Positions 23,969 to 37,276 of a stretch of DNA of 64,000 nt are shown in pieces. The DNA is taken from contig MSJH02000556.1 in NCBI GenBank assembly GCA_001931875.2, forward strand, positions 248,001 through 312,000, written 5' to 3'. The stretch is from Byssochlamys sp. IMV 00236. Its lineage: Eukaryota; Ascomycota; Eurotiomycetes; Eurotiales; Thermoascaceae. Position 1 is the stretch's first letter, and every line of letters starts with the position of its first letter. Made by a program: the position numbers and the translations under genes. The notes under the pieces were generated by a model. The model made no database searches. It was not told where the DNA came from and saw only the letters and a program-made list of their open reading frames with translations.

Positions 23969-24449
23969 ATGTCTGGAGGAGTAAGTCTACATTTCCTTAG
24001 CTTTGGTTGTGCAATCCAATGGCTAACCTTGCTCACGCTGTCACAGATCTCTTCCGTCATCTACCAGCAAGTACCCCCGTCAATGCCGCAAAACCTCGGA
24101 TTGCCTTTGCTGACGTGACGACTCCTTTCTCAGGACCCTCTTCCGGAGGAACGCTGTGTTCCTGTCTTCTATCTTCGTCGGTGCCTTCGCCTTCGAGATG
24201 TATGTTTGATGCTGCCCAGCTATTGCTGCTATCGCCCGGAAAGTACGGAATACTGACGGATGGGACTCCCTTACAGTGCCTTTGACACCGCCTCGAACAA
24301 GGTCTGGGACTGCCTCAACAAGGGCGTATGTGATCCCGGAGACCTCTTTGAATCGAAACATCGTTTATGGCTAACTCTGTCGACAGCGCCAATGGAAGGA
24401 CATCCGTCACAAATACATCCAGGCAGCCCAAGAGGAGGATGATGAGTAG
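23969..24449 (+). CDS. QCR9: Cytochrome bc1 complex subunit 9 (Qcr9/UCRC-like), five small exons
   Basis: Exons 23969-23980, 24047-24066, 24134-24199, 24277-24325 and 24387-24449 give 210 nt, a protein of 69 residues, the normal size. The product reads MSGG, ISSVIYQTLFRRNAVFLSS, IFVGAFAFEIAFDTASN, KVWDCLNKGRQWKDIRHKY and a Glu/Asp-rich end. This single-span inner-membrane subunit is needed for complex III assembly in the respiratory chain. The first exon holds only four codons. The second intron begins GCAAGT after CA and ends CTCAG, a GC-AG intron; it is the only junction that restores YQTLFRRN in frame. Too short and too split to show as one open frame. Confidence 0.9.
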
Positions 24450-25229
24450 AGGATGGGACTGTGATGCAGTCCCCTTTTCACCTCAGCACAGAGCGAAAAT
24501 ACCAATGTAACTTGTTATCATACTGATTGGGAAATGGTAGCGGACTGGAAATAGAGTTCTTTGTTCTTCATATGTAACACCTAAGGGCACCCAGTGTTTA
24601 ATCTAGCGTAGAAAATAACATGGGAATATCAAACTCCCATATAACTGATTCCATAAGATTATTGGCCATGAGCAATGTGGCGGGGAGTTGCGAATGCCTT
24701 AACCGTATGGCGACCGTAGGCGGGATACAGTGGCGCTAAGAAGCTTCTTTGACAGTCTTTAGGCCGCCCGATGTCATACCGAGAAGACTGCATCAACCAC
24801 AACTCACTTTCTCAGACCGGCGGGGTCAACGTCCATGCATCAAACGACCTTTACCGGACAATACTGACAGTCTTATGATTTAATGATCTGTAAATTCTGC
24901 ATCGACGATTCTTACTAGCTTGTTCTTACGCGCACAAGATTGCATGACCTTGTACGGCTACCTCACTCTTTGTCGAATCGATCGGGATTACCAATTCTTC
25001 TACAACATTGACACTATTCTCTGGTTCACATAGCCAGTCTGGTTACAATTTGCGAAAATACTGAGGTGCGGGGTTTATGTAATTGCCTAGTCAATATTCT
25101 CCTGAACATCTTCACTTGCGATTCACGATAACATTCGCATTGAGCACGTCCACCCCGCCACACCGTCTATCTCATCTTGTCGACGACTACTGCATGGGTG
25201 GCTTCGTTGCAACAATACGATCCTAAGAT
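24450..25229. other. Intergenic region, promoter of UBR1
   Basis: About 780 bp between the QCR9 stop and the UBR1 start. No gene was recognised. An 80-codon frame at 25177 overlaps the UBR1 start in another frame and is taken as chance. Confidence 0.45.
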
Positions 25230-28200
25230 ATGCTCACAGAATGTGAGAGGAAGCTTGGTGAAGGCCTTCTGCGCCTCCCGGCGAAGCACAACTACCGGTA
25301 TGGGCCGCAAGCCGAACGAGATCTTCTCGAGCTTCTCTTCCGTTCACTTTCAGGGTTTAATGAGGAGCACCTGCGAGAGCTTTTCCCAGAGAGACTTCCC
25401 AGCGGTCCATGGAAGTTGACAGAAGCGCAAGGCGCGAAGGATGGTGCGGAATATACTGAGGCTGCGAGGGGCAAGAGATGTGGGCATATCTTCAGGCCGA
25501 ATGAGGCGACATATCGATGTCTCACTTGCGCCTCTGATGATACCTGCGTACTATGCAGTCGGTGCTTCGACTCTTCTGATCATACAGGCCATCAGTACCA
25601 GATCAGTTTGTCATCTGGTAACTGTGGTTGCTGCGACTGTGGTGATGACGAAGCTTGGAAGGTGCCCCTCTTCTGCGCTATTCACACAGACACGGGTGAT
25701 GCGAAGGGTAAAGAGCGAGCTCGAAACCAACTGTCTCAGGATTGGGTGGATAGCATAAAGACTACGATCTCAAGAGCTCTGGACTATTTCTGTGATGTTA
25801 TCTCCTGCTCACCTGAGCAACTCAGGCTTCCCAAGACGGAAGACGGAATTAGGCATGATGAGGAGGCATCGAGATTGCGCCCTGGTTGGTATGGTGAAGG
25901 TGACGCTGCTGAGGACGAACCTGAATTCGCACTGGCTCTCTGGAATGATGAGAAGCACACGATCAGAGACGTCTCCCATCAGGTTACCAGGGCGTGCCGT
26001 GAGAGAGACAGCTTCGGTAATGCAAAGGCCCACGAAACCAACGATATAGGTAGAAGCGTCATCAAGTATTCCAAAGATCTGCAGAGACTGTTAGCGGTAT
26101 CGAAAGTCATCGAACAGATCAAAGTCACAGTGACCGTGCGCTCCTCTCGAGACACATTCCGAGAGCAAATGTGTGGAACCATAATAGAGTGGCTGGCCGA
26201 TATTGCAGGCGCCAGCGTCAAGGAAGACAACGAAATTTTGCGGCGTGTCATCTGTGAAGAGCTGCTACGGCCATGGCGACGAGGCAGTGGCGCGTACAAC
26301 GCGGATATTGGCATGAAGGGAATTGATGACCATGAAAGGAATGAAAGCGCACCATACCGTGCGATAACCCTGACTGTCTCGCCCCAGGGTCAAGTTGTAT
26401 TGGCAGCATCTGATGAAGACGACATGGAGGAGAACGGCGATGAGCAAGAGGCACAAAACGAAGAAGACGAAGGAGAAGATGGGGAGGACGACGAGGGTTA
26501 CGACGATACCCGGGAAGAAGATGACGAAGAGTACGAAGATATGGAACTGGATCTCAACAGAATGCGCGAAGAGGTAGACGAAGATGAAGATATGGAAATG
26601 GGTAACGCTGATGACGAACTTGAGGTCGCGGAAGCTACATTAGCTGGATATCCGCCCCCTCCTCCACCGCCACCACCACCGCGATCACAGACCCAAGATG
26701 CTACGCAGCAGTCTGCTACGGAGTCTACTACGGATGAGAACAGAGTTCCTACCACGGCGTCCAGTGTGCATATTCCAAGGACTCCAACTACCTCGGTTAA
26801 GCCTACACCTGCCAGGACTCCAAGCCACTGGCAGGTAAAACCACCTGGTCCTGCGACAGGCGAGGTGCCTCCGCATGAGGATCTCTGGCAGCGGACTCGT
26901 CTTGATTGGATGGTCCTCTTTGACCTGAGACTATGGAAGAAAGCAAGAACTGATCTTCGCGATCTCTACATCAGCACTGTGGTCAACGTCCCTGAGTTCA
27001 AGAGGGTCATGGGTCTGCGCTTAGCTGCCTTATACACTGCTTTGGCGCAGTTGTACTTGATTGCAGACAGAGAACCAGACCATTCGATCGTGAATCTCTC
27101 TCTACAACTATTGACTACTCCATCGATCACAGAGGAGATTGTTCAGCGTGGAAACTTCCTTACTAAGGTCATGGCCATTCTCTACACGTTCCTGACTACC
27201 CGCCAGGTGGGTGAACCTCATGAAGTCAACCCAACTGCAACACTAGCTTTCGATGCCGGGTCCGTGACGAATAGACGTCTGTACCACTTCTTTTTGGATT
27301 TGCGTTACCTTCTCCAGTCTGAATACGTCCAGCACCGTGTCCGTACAGAGGAACAATACCTATTGCAATTCCTTGATCTAGTCAAACTTCCGCAGGGTAT
27401 CTGTCCCAATGTACGCGCAGTCGGAGAACACGTCGAATATGAGACAGATGCCTGGATTAGCGCGTCAATCCTCATGAGGGAGATTAACCGTCTCTGCCGT
27501 CAATTCTGCGAGGCATTCAGGAACCCCGAAGTTGACAATGGAAAGAATTTATTAAGAGCAGTCAAGGCCGCTGCTATCTCCGCGATCGTACACTCAACCG
27601 GCATTGAACGCAAGCGCTTCGATCAAGCTGAAATAAAAGAATATGTGCGCTTCAAATCGCTACCTTGCTTCGATTTCGAAGTCGATCCGTCGGGTCAGAT
27701 ACCCCGACACAGGGTCGTGGATTTCATAGTCGAAAAGGGCTCTATCAGCTTCCACCATCCTTTGCATTACATACTCTCCTGGTTGCTAGAATGCGGCCGG
27801 GGCATGAGCAGTGCTTTGATGCACAACGTCCTGTTAGAGGCCGCTCGGGTGGCCAACGAAATGTATATCCACGATACACAGCTTACCCCGGAGGATCTTC
27901 TTCTGACAATGTTCGACTTTCCACTCCGGGTGTGTGCTTGGCTGGCACAGATGAAGGCTGGTATGTGGGTGCGCAATGGCCTCAGCTTGCGCCATCAAAT
28001 GTCACAGTATCGAGGAGTGTCATCCCGAGATTTCGCCTATTATCGTGACATCTTCCTACTCCAAACAGCACTAGTTACATGCGACTCAAGCAGGGTGCTT
28101 GCATCGATTGCAGACCGTTTCGGGATGGTAGATTGGATGACGCGAGGCTATGTTCCCAGGCAGGGATACGAAGACTCTCAGATAGTCGACGTGGCGGAAG

Positions 28201-31200
28201 AATTCGTTCATCTTCTGATTATCCTCCTTACCGATCGTACTTCTTTGACGGCCATAGACGATTCTGTCACTTTCAGCAGGGAGAACATCAGCCGCGACAT
28301 CGCACATGTCCTTTGCTTCAAGCCCCTATCCTTCTCGGATCTATCGACTCGTTTAAGCGATAAGCTGCTCGAGACGGACTTGTTCCAGGACGTCCTAGAC
28401 GAGATTGCTGTCTTCCGACCTCCGGAGGGCTTAAATGATACTGGAACATTCGAGTTGAAGCAAGAATACATCGCCTTGGTAGACCCGTACAGTGCGCACT
28501 ACACTAAGAACCAACGCGATGAGGCGGAAAATATCTACAAAGAGTGGATGGCCAAGAAATCTGGAAAGAAACCAGCTGACATAGTCTTTGAACCCAACCT
28601 GCGGCACATCAGTACTGGGGCATTCTCCAAGTTACCGCACTTTACCAGGACTTTGATCTTTGCTCAGCTGGTACACCACTGTCTTGATTATGCGATGTCC
28701 TCGAAAGAGAGCACTCCGAACATCCCTTCCACCCGCGTGGATACTTTCCTTCAGATTGTTCTTCATCTGACACTGCTCGCTACGCTTGAAGATCCTAGCG
28801 ACGAAGACGACTCTACGGAATCGCGCTCTTCCTTCGTCTTGCATGCGCTATCGCGCTCAAGGGAGACTCGGGCCGGAAATCTGACGATTATAGGCCTGCT
28901 GCAGAAGATCTCAACCATGAATGAGTTTGACGCATGTGGTCCCAAGATACGACACATTCTAAGAAGAATGTGGCAGAAACGGCCGAAGGCATATTCAGCG
29001 GCAACGGCGAACTTGAAATTCCCTTATGATAGGGTTGATGCCGGTTCCCCTGCCACCAATACAGAGAGCGAACAAGAGATGAAAAAGAAGCAGGCTCTTG
29101 AGAGGCAGGCAAGGGTAATGGCCCAATTTCAGCAACAGCAACAGAATTTCCTGAATAGTCAGGGTGCAATAGATTGGGGAGAAGAGGACTTCAGCGACAT
29201 GGAATCTGAAGCCGAAGCCGAAGCCCCCTCTGAAGCCAAGATCTGGAAGTATCCGAGCGGAACATGTATCCTCTGCCAAGAGGAGACAAACGACTCTAGA
29301 CTGTATGGTACTTTTGCGTTGATCCAGGACAGTGGCATTCTGAGGCAGACAGATATCAAGGACCCCGACTATATCAGGGAAGTTCTGCGGACACCGTCAA
29401 GCTTGGACAAGTCTGCCGACCACATCCGTCCTTTTGGCGTTGCAGGCGAAAATCGGGTTACAGTGAAGAGATTAGACTCAAAAGGTGACGAAGTGATCAC
29501 CGAGAAGATTGGTGTGAGCAAGGGCTTTAACCCAGAGAACACCATTCGGGGACCGGTAACGACAGGTTGCGGTCATATAATGCACTACTCTTGTTTTGAG
29601 GTTTACTATGCCGCGACGCAGAGGCGGCACAGTCAACAAGTGGCTCGCAACCATCCCGAGCGTCTGTCCCTGAAGGAATTCGTCTGTCCTCTATGTAAGG
29701 CTCTTGGAAATGCGTTCCTGCCAATTATTTGGAAGGGCAAGGAGGAATCGTACCCCGGCGCTCTCAGGACCAGCGGATCTTTCGAAGACTTCATCAACAC
29801 CGGTGTGAAATCCGCTCTAGAACAACCTCGCACTTACGCTCTTCTGGTGGAGGGTGATAAGCTGCAGTTACCTGCATATCATGATATCTATGCTGACTAT
29901 CTGTCGAAGACGATGGTACCGCCACTAACTGGAAAGATTGGCCAACTCATAGCTTCCTCGCCGCCGTCCATGCCGCCAATTCCTGCTCAATACGTACAGG
30001 CGACACGGATTCAAATGCCGGGCGTCTTCCCAACTGCAGAAGACCTCACGGCATCGAGTCCACTTCAGCAAGTCTCTACACCCGGTCACAGCCCCATGTC
30101 AGAGCTCATGCAAATATACAAGAGACTGAAGAAGACTATCCGATTGAACAACATCCAGTCCTCATTTAGTCATCCTGCGGATGCGATCAACTCCGATGAA
30201 TTACTTCACACTGATTCCCTCATACGAAGTTTTGGGTTCAGCATCTCTGCCTTGGAGATTGCTCAACGTGGCGTCGAATCTGAGCCTGGCTCAACCCTAC
30301 TAGACAAGATCCCGCAGTTGACGCTCACCCACCTCCGTGTCCTTGCTGAGACAGCTCTGTCATATGTCGCAGTCGGTGGACTTCAAAATGGTGCCAATGG
30401 TAAGAGTCGGTCCGCTCAAGAATTCCAGGAAATACAGCGTCAGAAACTCTGCCAGTTGTTTGTTGGTCATCCTTGCATGACTGGTACATCTCTACTAAAC
30501 GACGTCCGAAATATCGAACCTTTGCTGGCAACGGACATTTTCGTTTTCATGGCAGAATCTTCGCTGTCTCTGCTCCAGATCCTGAACATCGACATCCGCC
30601 ATCTAATTCAGATGTGTTATGTGGCGGAGATTATCAAAGTGGCAGTCACTTTTATTCTCTGGCCTCTGGGCTTGAAGGCGGAATTGGCAGAGCATGGCGA
30701 TGCGTCTTATCTGCTCGAAGTGGAGTTGTCTGATGAACGCTATGCCATTACCAGGCATTTCTTTGATTCGGTCGTCACCGAGCTAAGATCTAACTCTGTT
30801 GGGCGTGCAGAAGGATCATCTTTTCCCGCCGAGAGCGGCTACGTGAAAGAAGGCGAGGGGTCTGCGACGCCAGGCATCATCATAGCCTTGAGGCGACTGA
30901 TATCTAGCTATGCCCTGGCCTTCCTCCGCAAGACAGTGATCCTTCTGCACGTGCAACATGGAGTCGAATTCCCCAACACTGGATTTGCCGATGTAGGCAC
31001 ATCTGAGTTGGATCGCCTTACCAAGCTTCTTCAATTACCGACGCTGGACCAGCTATTCTCCACTTTCTCGCCAGCTAGAAATACAAAGAAACCATTTGAC
31101 AGCGTCGTTTCAGGATGGATCTTCCACTGGAATGCATCTCGTTCTGGAATCCGCTTCGATGACCACAGGCTTTGGCCAAGCCTCTCGCACCCTGCTATCT

Positions 31201-31722
31201 TTGAGTTGGTGGGTCTTCCCAAGTATTATGATATCTTGATCGAGGAGGCAAACAAAAAGCGATGCCCGAACTCCAAGAAAGAATTGATGGATCCGAGTAT
31301 CTGTCTATTCTGCGGTGATATTTTCTGCTCCCAAGCTGTCTGCTGCATGGACAAGAAGTTGGGCGGATGCAACCAGCATCTTAAGAAGTAAGTAGTAGAC
31401 ACTGCTCCCGTTTCTTCGTTTTCTGGATCGTGACTAACGAGGCGTTTTTTACAGGTGCGGCAAGAACGTGGGCTTATTTATCAACATCCGCAAATGCACC
31501 GTGCTCTATCTCCACAACCACAACGGTTCGTGGCATTTCGCGCCTTATCTAGACCGCCATGGAGAGGTTGATCCTGGTCTGCGGCGCAACCGTCAGCTCA
31601 TTCTGAATCAGAAGCGCTACGACAGACTTCTGCGTGACGTCTGGCTATCGCACCAAATCCCAGCTACCATCAGCAGGAAGCTAGAAGCAGATATCAACAA
31701 CGGAGGTTGGGAAACTATTTGA
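25230..31722 (+). CDS. UBR1: Ubr1-type E3 ubiquitin ligase (N-recognin)
   Basis: Exons 25230-31387 and 31455-31722 give 6426 nt (2141 residues), a normal length for fungal Ubr1. A UBR box occupies residues 82-153 (RCGHIFRPNEATYRCLTC, SRCFDSSDHTGH, GNCGCCDCGDDEAW), which binds N-terminal degron residues. Residues about 390-470 are strongly acidic, followed by a run of prolines (nt 26652-26680). A RING-type region spans about 1346-1490 (CILCQEETNDSRL ... TTGCGHIMHYSCF ... FVCPLCKALGN). The C-terminal UBR autoinhibitory region ends with a Cys-rich motif (FCGDIFCSQAVCC) and, in the second exon, HNHNGSWHFAPYLDRHGE. The intron has a GACTAACG branch and TTTACAG acceptor. The protein directs N-degron substrates to the proteasome. 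Confidence 0.94.
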
Positions 31723-32551
31723 GATGGACAGCTCTATGTAAGAATGAAGAGTTTGGTGGAATTATGATATTTTGGCCATGGAAGGCGAAATGTCATACTC
31801 TTTGGAAGTCAAATTTCCTTTTGCATAATATCCGCTCTATTTCATTTTTTACTTACATTGGTGGTTCTTCTACTATGTCTTGAAGTCCTGACGCAACCAC
31901 TTTACCATCATATGCTCATTGGCGGATTTTAAATTTCAGATAGCTTTGGACGTTTGCAACTAGGTGTCAGTAAATATTCTCTACATATTCAGATGCTCTG
32001 GGCACAGAGGAAAAAATAGAACACAATCAACTTTCTGTCCGATCATCTAGTGTCATTTATATAAACATTCGGGTGGAAATCATTAATGACCACGACTTCT
32101 GGTCGTAAAGAATACATACTACATATTGAAAGACACGTCAAAGAAACACTCATAAAAAATAGACTTCAATAAACTCTGACGATCTGTTGACTCAAATAGT
32201 TCCATACTAGAGACGATAAAAGAGTTGTCTTCAAGCCGGAGTACATACATAAGTTAGCTTACTTGCCACCATCATGCTTGACCGCCAAGCCTTGCGGGAC
32301 CCCTAGCACATGCCGTCATTCGCTCAGCGACACCTTTGCGCATGTCACCAGTTAAACGAGAAACATCTTATCAGAACTACAAGTGTTGCTGCTTTCAGCA
32401 GAGTTATATTGCGGAGTCCACGTCGCTGCGAAGTGGTACTTAGAGGCTGCAAGTTCCTCCGGCGGTCAGCGCGCCACGTTCTGTTTTTCCCCCCCTCGGC
32501 CAGCTTCGATATCCTCGATGAAACTGGATCTTTCGAGGAAAAGCAACGAAC
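31723..32551. other. Intergenic region, no gene seen
   Basis: AT-rich 3' region of UBR1 and promoter of the RED gene. The 81-codon frame at 32310 and its antisense partner have no recognisable similarity. Confidence 0.4.
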
Positions 32552-34301
32552 ATGAATAACGAGCAATTCCGCCGTCTTATACTTGACCAGACGCCGGCTA
32601 GAGATAAGGATCAGAGTCCAAATGGATCTTCTCCGCGACAACAAGGGAAGTCTGCGGTCGGGGGCGCGACTCCCGGTGTGCTTGGGTCGAGAATGCGATC
32701 GAGTATCCCGATGACGCCGTATGTGGATTGTTCTCTTGTCATCACGATGTTTTGTTGGATTATTTTTAGCTAATAAGTACTTCTTATGAACTAGTCGCTC
32801 TGTGAAAGGTGTCGATTTCGCCCGTCAGCTCGCTGAGCACCGTCGCGAGTCGCAACAGCCGCCTACGAAGAAGTTTAAGTCTTCCGCCGCTCCGAAGGGA
32901 ACCAAGCTTGCAGCAGGCTATCAGGACCGCTCGACATTGCGAAGGAAACAGGATGAGGAGGAAGCAGAGGCTGAGGATAAAGAGAAGCGCGTCAAGGCGT
33001 TGGAGGAGTTGGTGAAACTGGGTCAGATCGACCAGGCTACGTTCGAGAAACTGCGGGCGGAGATTGGGGTCGGTGGTGATGTGAGCAGTACGCATCTGGT
33101 GAAGGGACTGGATTGGAATCTGCTGAAGCGTGTCAAGGCGGGAGAGGATGTTACGAAGCCCGTGGAAGAAGAAACGCTGGAGGCTGAGGCTCCCGAAGCA
33201 GTTGAGGATGTTGATGATGAGTTTGACCGTATACTGGACGAGAAGGAGAAGGATTTCCGACCTGTTGCTCCCAAGGAAGAAAAGGTTAAGAAAGGAAATA
33301 TGGCTCCTCCGCCCCCGCCTGCTAGCACAGGGCAGAAGAGGTCAAGAGACGAGATTCTAAAGCAGCTTAAGGCAAGCAGAGCAGCGGCAGCTGCGGCTCC
33401 TGTTCAACCCGCTCCTCAGCAGACTGGTCCTGCGCTGGGTTCGAAATTCAAGAAGATTGGAGACAACAAGCAGCGCTGGATTGAACAAGACGAGACTGGG
33501 AGACGGAGGGAGGTTCTAATTACGAAAGATGCCGAGGGAAGGACAAAGAAGAAGGTTAGATATCTGGACAAACCTGGAGAGCAGAAGAATGGTGGCCTGC
33601 TGGCTCCTGATAAGAGCGCGAAACCTCTAGGAATGGAGGTTCCTGCTGAAATCGCAGCGAAGATAGCTGCGACACCGGAGGCAGAAGAGGACGGTGACAT
33701 TTTTGAGGGTGTTGGCGCAGACTACAACCCTCTGGGTGATCTTGGTGACGAGGACAGTTCTTCTGAATCCGAAGATGAGGCTGCTGCTGTTGCAAAGGAT
33801 GCTGTAGCATCCACCGCTCTACCACCACCAGAACCTGCTCCCACTGAGACAGCCGAGAAAGCAGCTGCGGCTCCGGCGAAACCTCGCAATTATTTCTCGA
33901 CACCTACTACTGCAGAGACAGCGGACTCCTCCCGTGCCAATCCATTTGCCACGGATCCGACGATTATGGCGGCTTTGAAGAGGGCGGCTCAGCTCCGACA
34001 AGCAGCGGAATCTGAGGAAGTGGCCGGTGAAGAAGACGCTGACGCGGAGACCCTCGCGCGACGGAAGAGGTTCCTGGAAGAAGCGAAGCGGCGTGAGGCT
34101 CAAGATGCGATGGACATGGACTATGGATTCGGCAGTAGTCGTATCGAAGATGAGGAAGACGAAGAAGGGCCGACCTGGGAGGAGAGAGGTGGCAATAAGC
34201 GCAAACGGGGTCCAAAGAAGCGCAAGGGTAATAAGGATAGTGCTGCTGATGTTTTGAGGGTCCTCGATGCGAGAAGCAAAGGGGACAAGGGCAAGGAGTA
34301 G
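32552..34301 (+). CDS. RED/IK-like spliceosome-associated protein (RED N-terminal domain)
   Basis: Exons 32552-32718 and 32795-34301 give 557 residues. The start MNNEQFRRLI and, after the intron, RSVKGVDFARQLAEHRRE fit the RED N-terminal region; about 60-110 is Lys-rich (RSTLRRKQDEEEAEAEDKEKR). HLVKGLDWNLLKRVK and DEFDRILDEKEKDF follow. The rest is charged and low in complexity, with Ala/Pro stretches, and the C-terminus is basic (KRKRGPKKRKG), a likely nuclear localisation signal. RED (fission yeast Smu2 partner) binds Smu1 in the spliceosomal B complex and promotes splicing of short introns. The first exon ends in CC and joins T to restore a proline. Confidence 0.8.
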
Positions 34302-35440
34302 ACACAGTATAGTCATGGTCAACCTTCCCAATATGATACCAGAGGTCATGAAGCATCATTGTTGCTCTTTGGACCGACCTCATAATGCAAATTTCTACTC
34401 GACAAACCACAGTAGTGTTTCTAGTTGGGTCCTGCGAATTCTAGCCGTAGAGTCCTCGCCGGTACGGACCCAATTCTGAACCGGTCATGATCACTGTTTC
34501 AAAACATGAAAGAAACAGTCGTTTGATCTCATTGCGACCTGTTCTCTGCTTGAGTGCTATGGCGAGAGGATGACGGATTGGTGCTCCCGTGTCGATCAAC
34601 GACGGTCAACTGCCAACGCTGAAGGCGAGGCGGGTCTTATATCCCTATTTTGACCCAGTAGTAATAAGCCATATACCAATTTAGAAGCTGTTTCACATCA
34701 GACCACAGTATTTCTGGATATTGAGACTCCCCAGCCACATCGTGCAGTCGCCACGACGGTGAAACAGCAAAATGTCCGTAGCGGAGCGGAGTGGGATCCT
34801 TGGCGTATCATTTTCGATCTATATATCAGACAAGCATCGAATATCTGCAATGAAATAATTAATCATTTATCAACAACGATTCTTGCGGAGAGGAAGATTA
34901 GGCAGCACTTATTACATCATGCCATGGCTTGCTAGGCTGCAATACTGTGCCTGGCTCTTATATCCCATCGATCCTCCGCTTCAACCCCAGCCGCCTCCTC
35001 CATCAACACAACCACTTCCCCACCCTCCCCAGACATCACAACAACGCGAAACGCGCTCTTCCTGGTCATGTATCTGATCGAACAAAGAAGACTTTTCAAC
35101 AAAGGAATAGTCCTCGCCCAAGACCGCTCGCCAGTCGTCCTCTTAGCGAATCGCGTGGACTAGCGCGAATCTCCTGAAGATAAATACCCCCCTCTGCCCA
35201 CCAAATCTTCTCCCTACTCCTTCACTTTCGTTCTATGCACTTCACTCTGGATCGAGTTCATGTGTGTGGACATGAACTTGATCTCGAAGACCTCTTCATG
35301 GTGCCATGTGACCTTGCATAGCCGCATCAGTTATCTTGTTCTTCCACTTGATACACCTCCGCCATCGACGTGTTCATCGAGGGAACACAACGACACCTTT
35401 GAATCATGGGCATAACATGCCAGATTCTTCTCTTGCACAC

Positions 35441-36260
35441 AGGTAAGAACCTTAGAATGTACCCATCGCGACAGAGGACTGTTCGTTCCCTTTCTTCCCC
35501 CTTCAGATCTATATTATATATCGCCACTTATCCCCCAAGCACACGCTCGTAGCCGCGAGCAGACACCTCTTGTTTCTTTGCCGGAGTTCGATGACGGGTG
35601 GAAGAGCTTGCCAGTGCATTTGTGCTGAGGAGGAGGTCCCCTCTTCTGGATATTTCCAGACTCTCTAGGCTCGAAATTCCATGATACGATCGATCGCTCA
35701 GCCATTTAACGACTTGATGACATTTGTTGTGGGAACTTGATCGGGAAAAGAGGTAAGAAACCTGAGAAAGTACCCTTGGGATCCCTAGAATCTACCCTCG
35801 TGTAGAACTGGCCACTCGAAGCTTGGGAGTTCGAAGATGGGGTGGAAGACCTTACCAGTACCTTTGTGCTGACGGAGACGGTTGTCTCCAGGTTCTACAG
35901 GTTCTACGAGTTCGATCTCTGTACTGTCTGATCAGGCACAGGACATGGTGACATCGCATGACACTTATCTTCGAAATATACATGCAGGTAAGAACCCTAG
36001 GATGTACCCCCTTGCGACACTGGATTTGCAGACTCTGCGCTGCAGTCCAGAGAGGCCTTGTCTCTTGCCTTTTCCATTTTTCTATCCGTCGCGTGTATAG
36101 GGCCCTCCCCCTCCTCCCGTCGAAGCTATCTATACTATCTTATAAAACTTTCTTTCCTCCTGCACCTGCACCTGCACCTGCACCTGAGCAAGTCTTCGGG
36201 TTTCTTGTGGGGAGTCTGCTTGATGGGTGGAAGATCTTACCAGTACCTTGTGCTGAGAGG
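35441..36260 (+). repeat. Imperfect triplicated module with a splice-donor-like start
   Basis: Three related blocks each begin with a strong 5' splice-site-like motif followed by similar bases: AGGTAAGAACCTTAG at 35441, AGGTAAGAAACCTGAG at 35751 and AGGTAAGAACCCTAG near 35985, each followed by a GTACCC. Each also holds GGTGGAAGANCTTNCCAGT (35597, 35841 and about 36226), followed by a GTGCTGAG-like end. The spacing between units varies from about 230 to 390 bp, so the copies are old. No reading frame is shared by all three. Confidence 0.6.
36163..36186 (+). repeat. Hexamer microsatellite (CACCTG)4
   Basis: Four perfect tandem copies of CACCTG inside the third module of the triplicated block. 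Confidence 0.9.
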
Positions 36261-36689
36261 GACGATTGTCTCTAGATTTCTTTTAGGTCGAGTCCCGTCC
36301 TCTTTATTCGATTATCCGATACGAAACGATACAATTCGATGCGATGCGGATGACAGGTCAATAGAGTGGAGGGACACTGAAGTGGTTAGGGAGGGGAAGG
36401 GAGTGAGGAGGTGCAACATGCAAGCAATTAATGGTTCTTTAATATATAGTACAGTATTATAGCAGCAGAATCCTTCGACGAGACGAATGGAGTATACCTC
36501 AGTGATCAAAACTTTCTTTCGCTTGATATATGTCCCTACTGTAAGTTGATCTTCTAGTAGGTAGGCGAAATCAGGGTTGATCTCAAAGAGATACTTCCTG
36601 TTAACAAGGCAGTATAGAGACGACGATCGGATGGATATCGAGTTTTAGAGGGGTTCCCAGCACCAAGGCTGACGGATGGCACCGTAAAT

Positions 36690-37060
36690 GAGGCGACACA
36701 GCAAGGCCTGGTATACCTTTCTATCCTACTATTGGTGGTTGTTATCTTGTCTGGGCGGGAACTCTATCGATACTCAGGTCCATGATGTTGGAATTCCCAG
36801 ACAACAGTGAAATGAACTTTGCTTCAACCAAAATGCATTAACTATACATTAACCGTATACTCGCCGTGGGTAATTTCCAAAAACCCCTCCTGCTGATTAA
36901 TTCACTTTTAGAATCACTGGTATATAGAACCCGACTGTCCCTCGATATTCTTGTTACCTCCCAACCCCTTCAGAATGAAGCCTCTCGTATAAACCTCGAT
37001 TCATATCGTATGATATATATCAATATGCCCTGTTAGAGATCCAGGCAGTCTAACAAGGAG
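36690..37060 (+). repeat. Segmental duplication, copy 1 (upstream of P1)
   Basis: This block resembles 51885-52430. Shared landmarks in the same order are AGGCGACACAGCAAG, GGAATTCCCA, AGTGAAATGA, TTAACTATAC, a TGGTATATA box-like site, and CTCTC...ATAA...CCTCGATT. Both copies sit upstream of a helicase-type family gene on the same strand, so they are probably promoter-proximal remnants of one duplication that carried the gene. Confidence 0.65.
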
Positions 37061-37276
37061 CTCTCCTTTTTGGTCGACTGGCAGAAAGCCAATATCCCCC
37101 TTATGTATTCGTTCTGGAACACCATACCGTGAACGAGAAATTCTAAACTTGGCGAATTTGGAAACGCTAGGTACCATCAGTTACAACTTAACCGGTACCT
37201 GGTATAACTTTAATCGGATCGCAAACCAAGACCTCGCTGACGCGTTCGACTGAAGGGAAGGGAGAAGCTCGTCAAG

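Noticed and set aside
34883..35177. Pro-rich overlapping frames near 35 kb
   Set aside because: Two overlapping phases of a pyrimidine-rich tract, with no conserved protein feature.
35441..36260. CRISPR-like array
   Set aside because: The three repeats are long, imperfect and irregularly spaced, and the genome is fungal.
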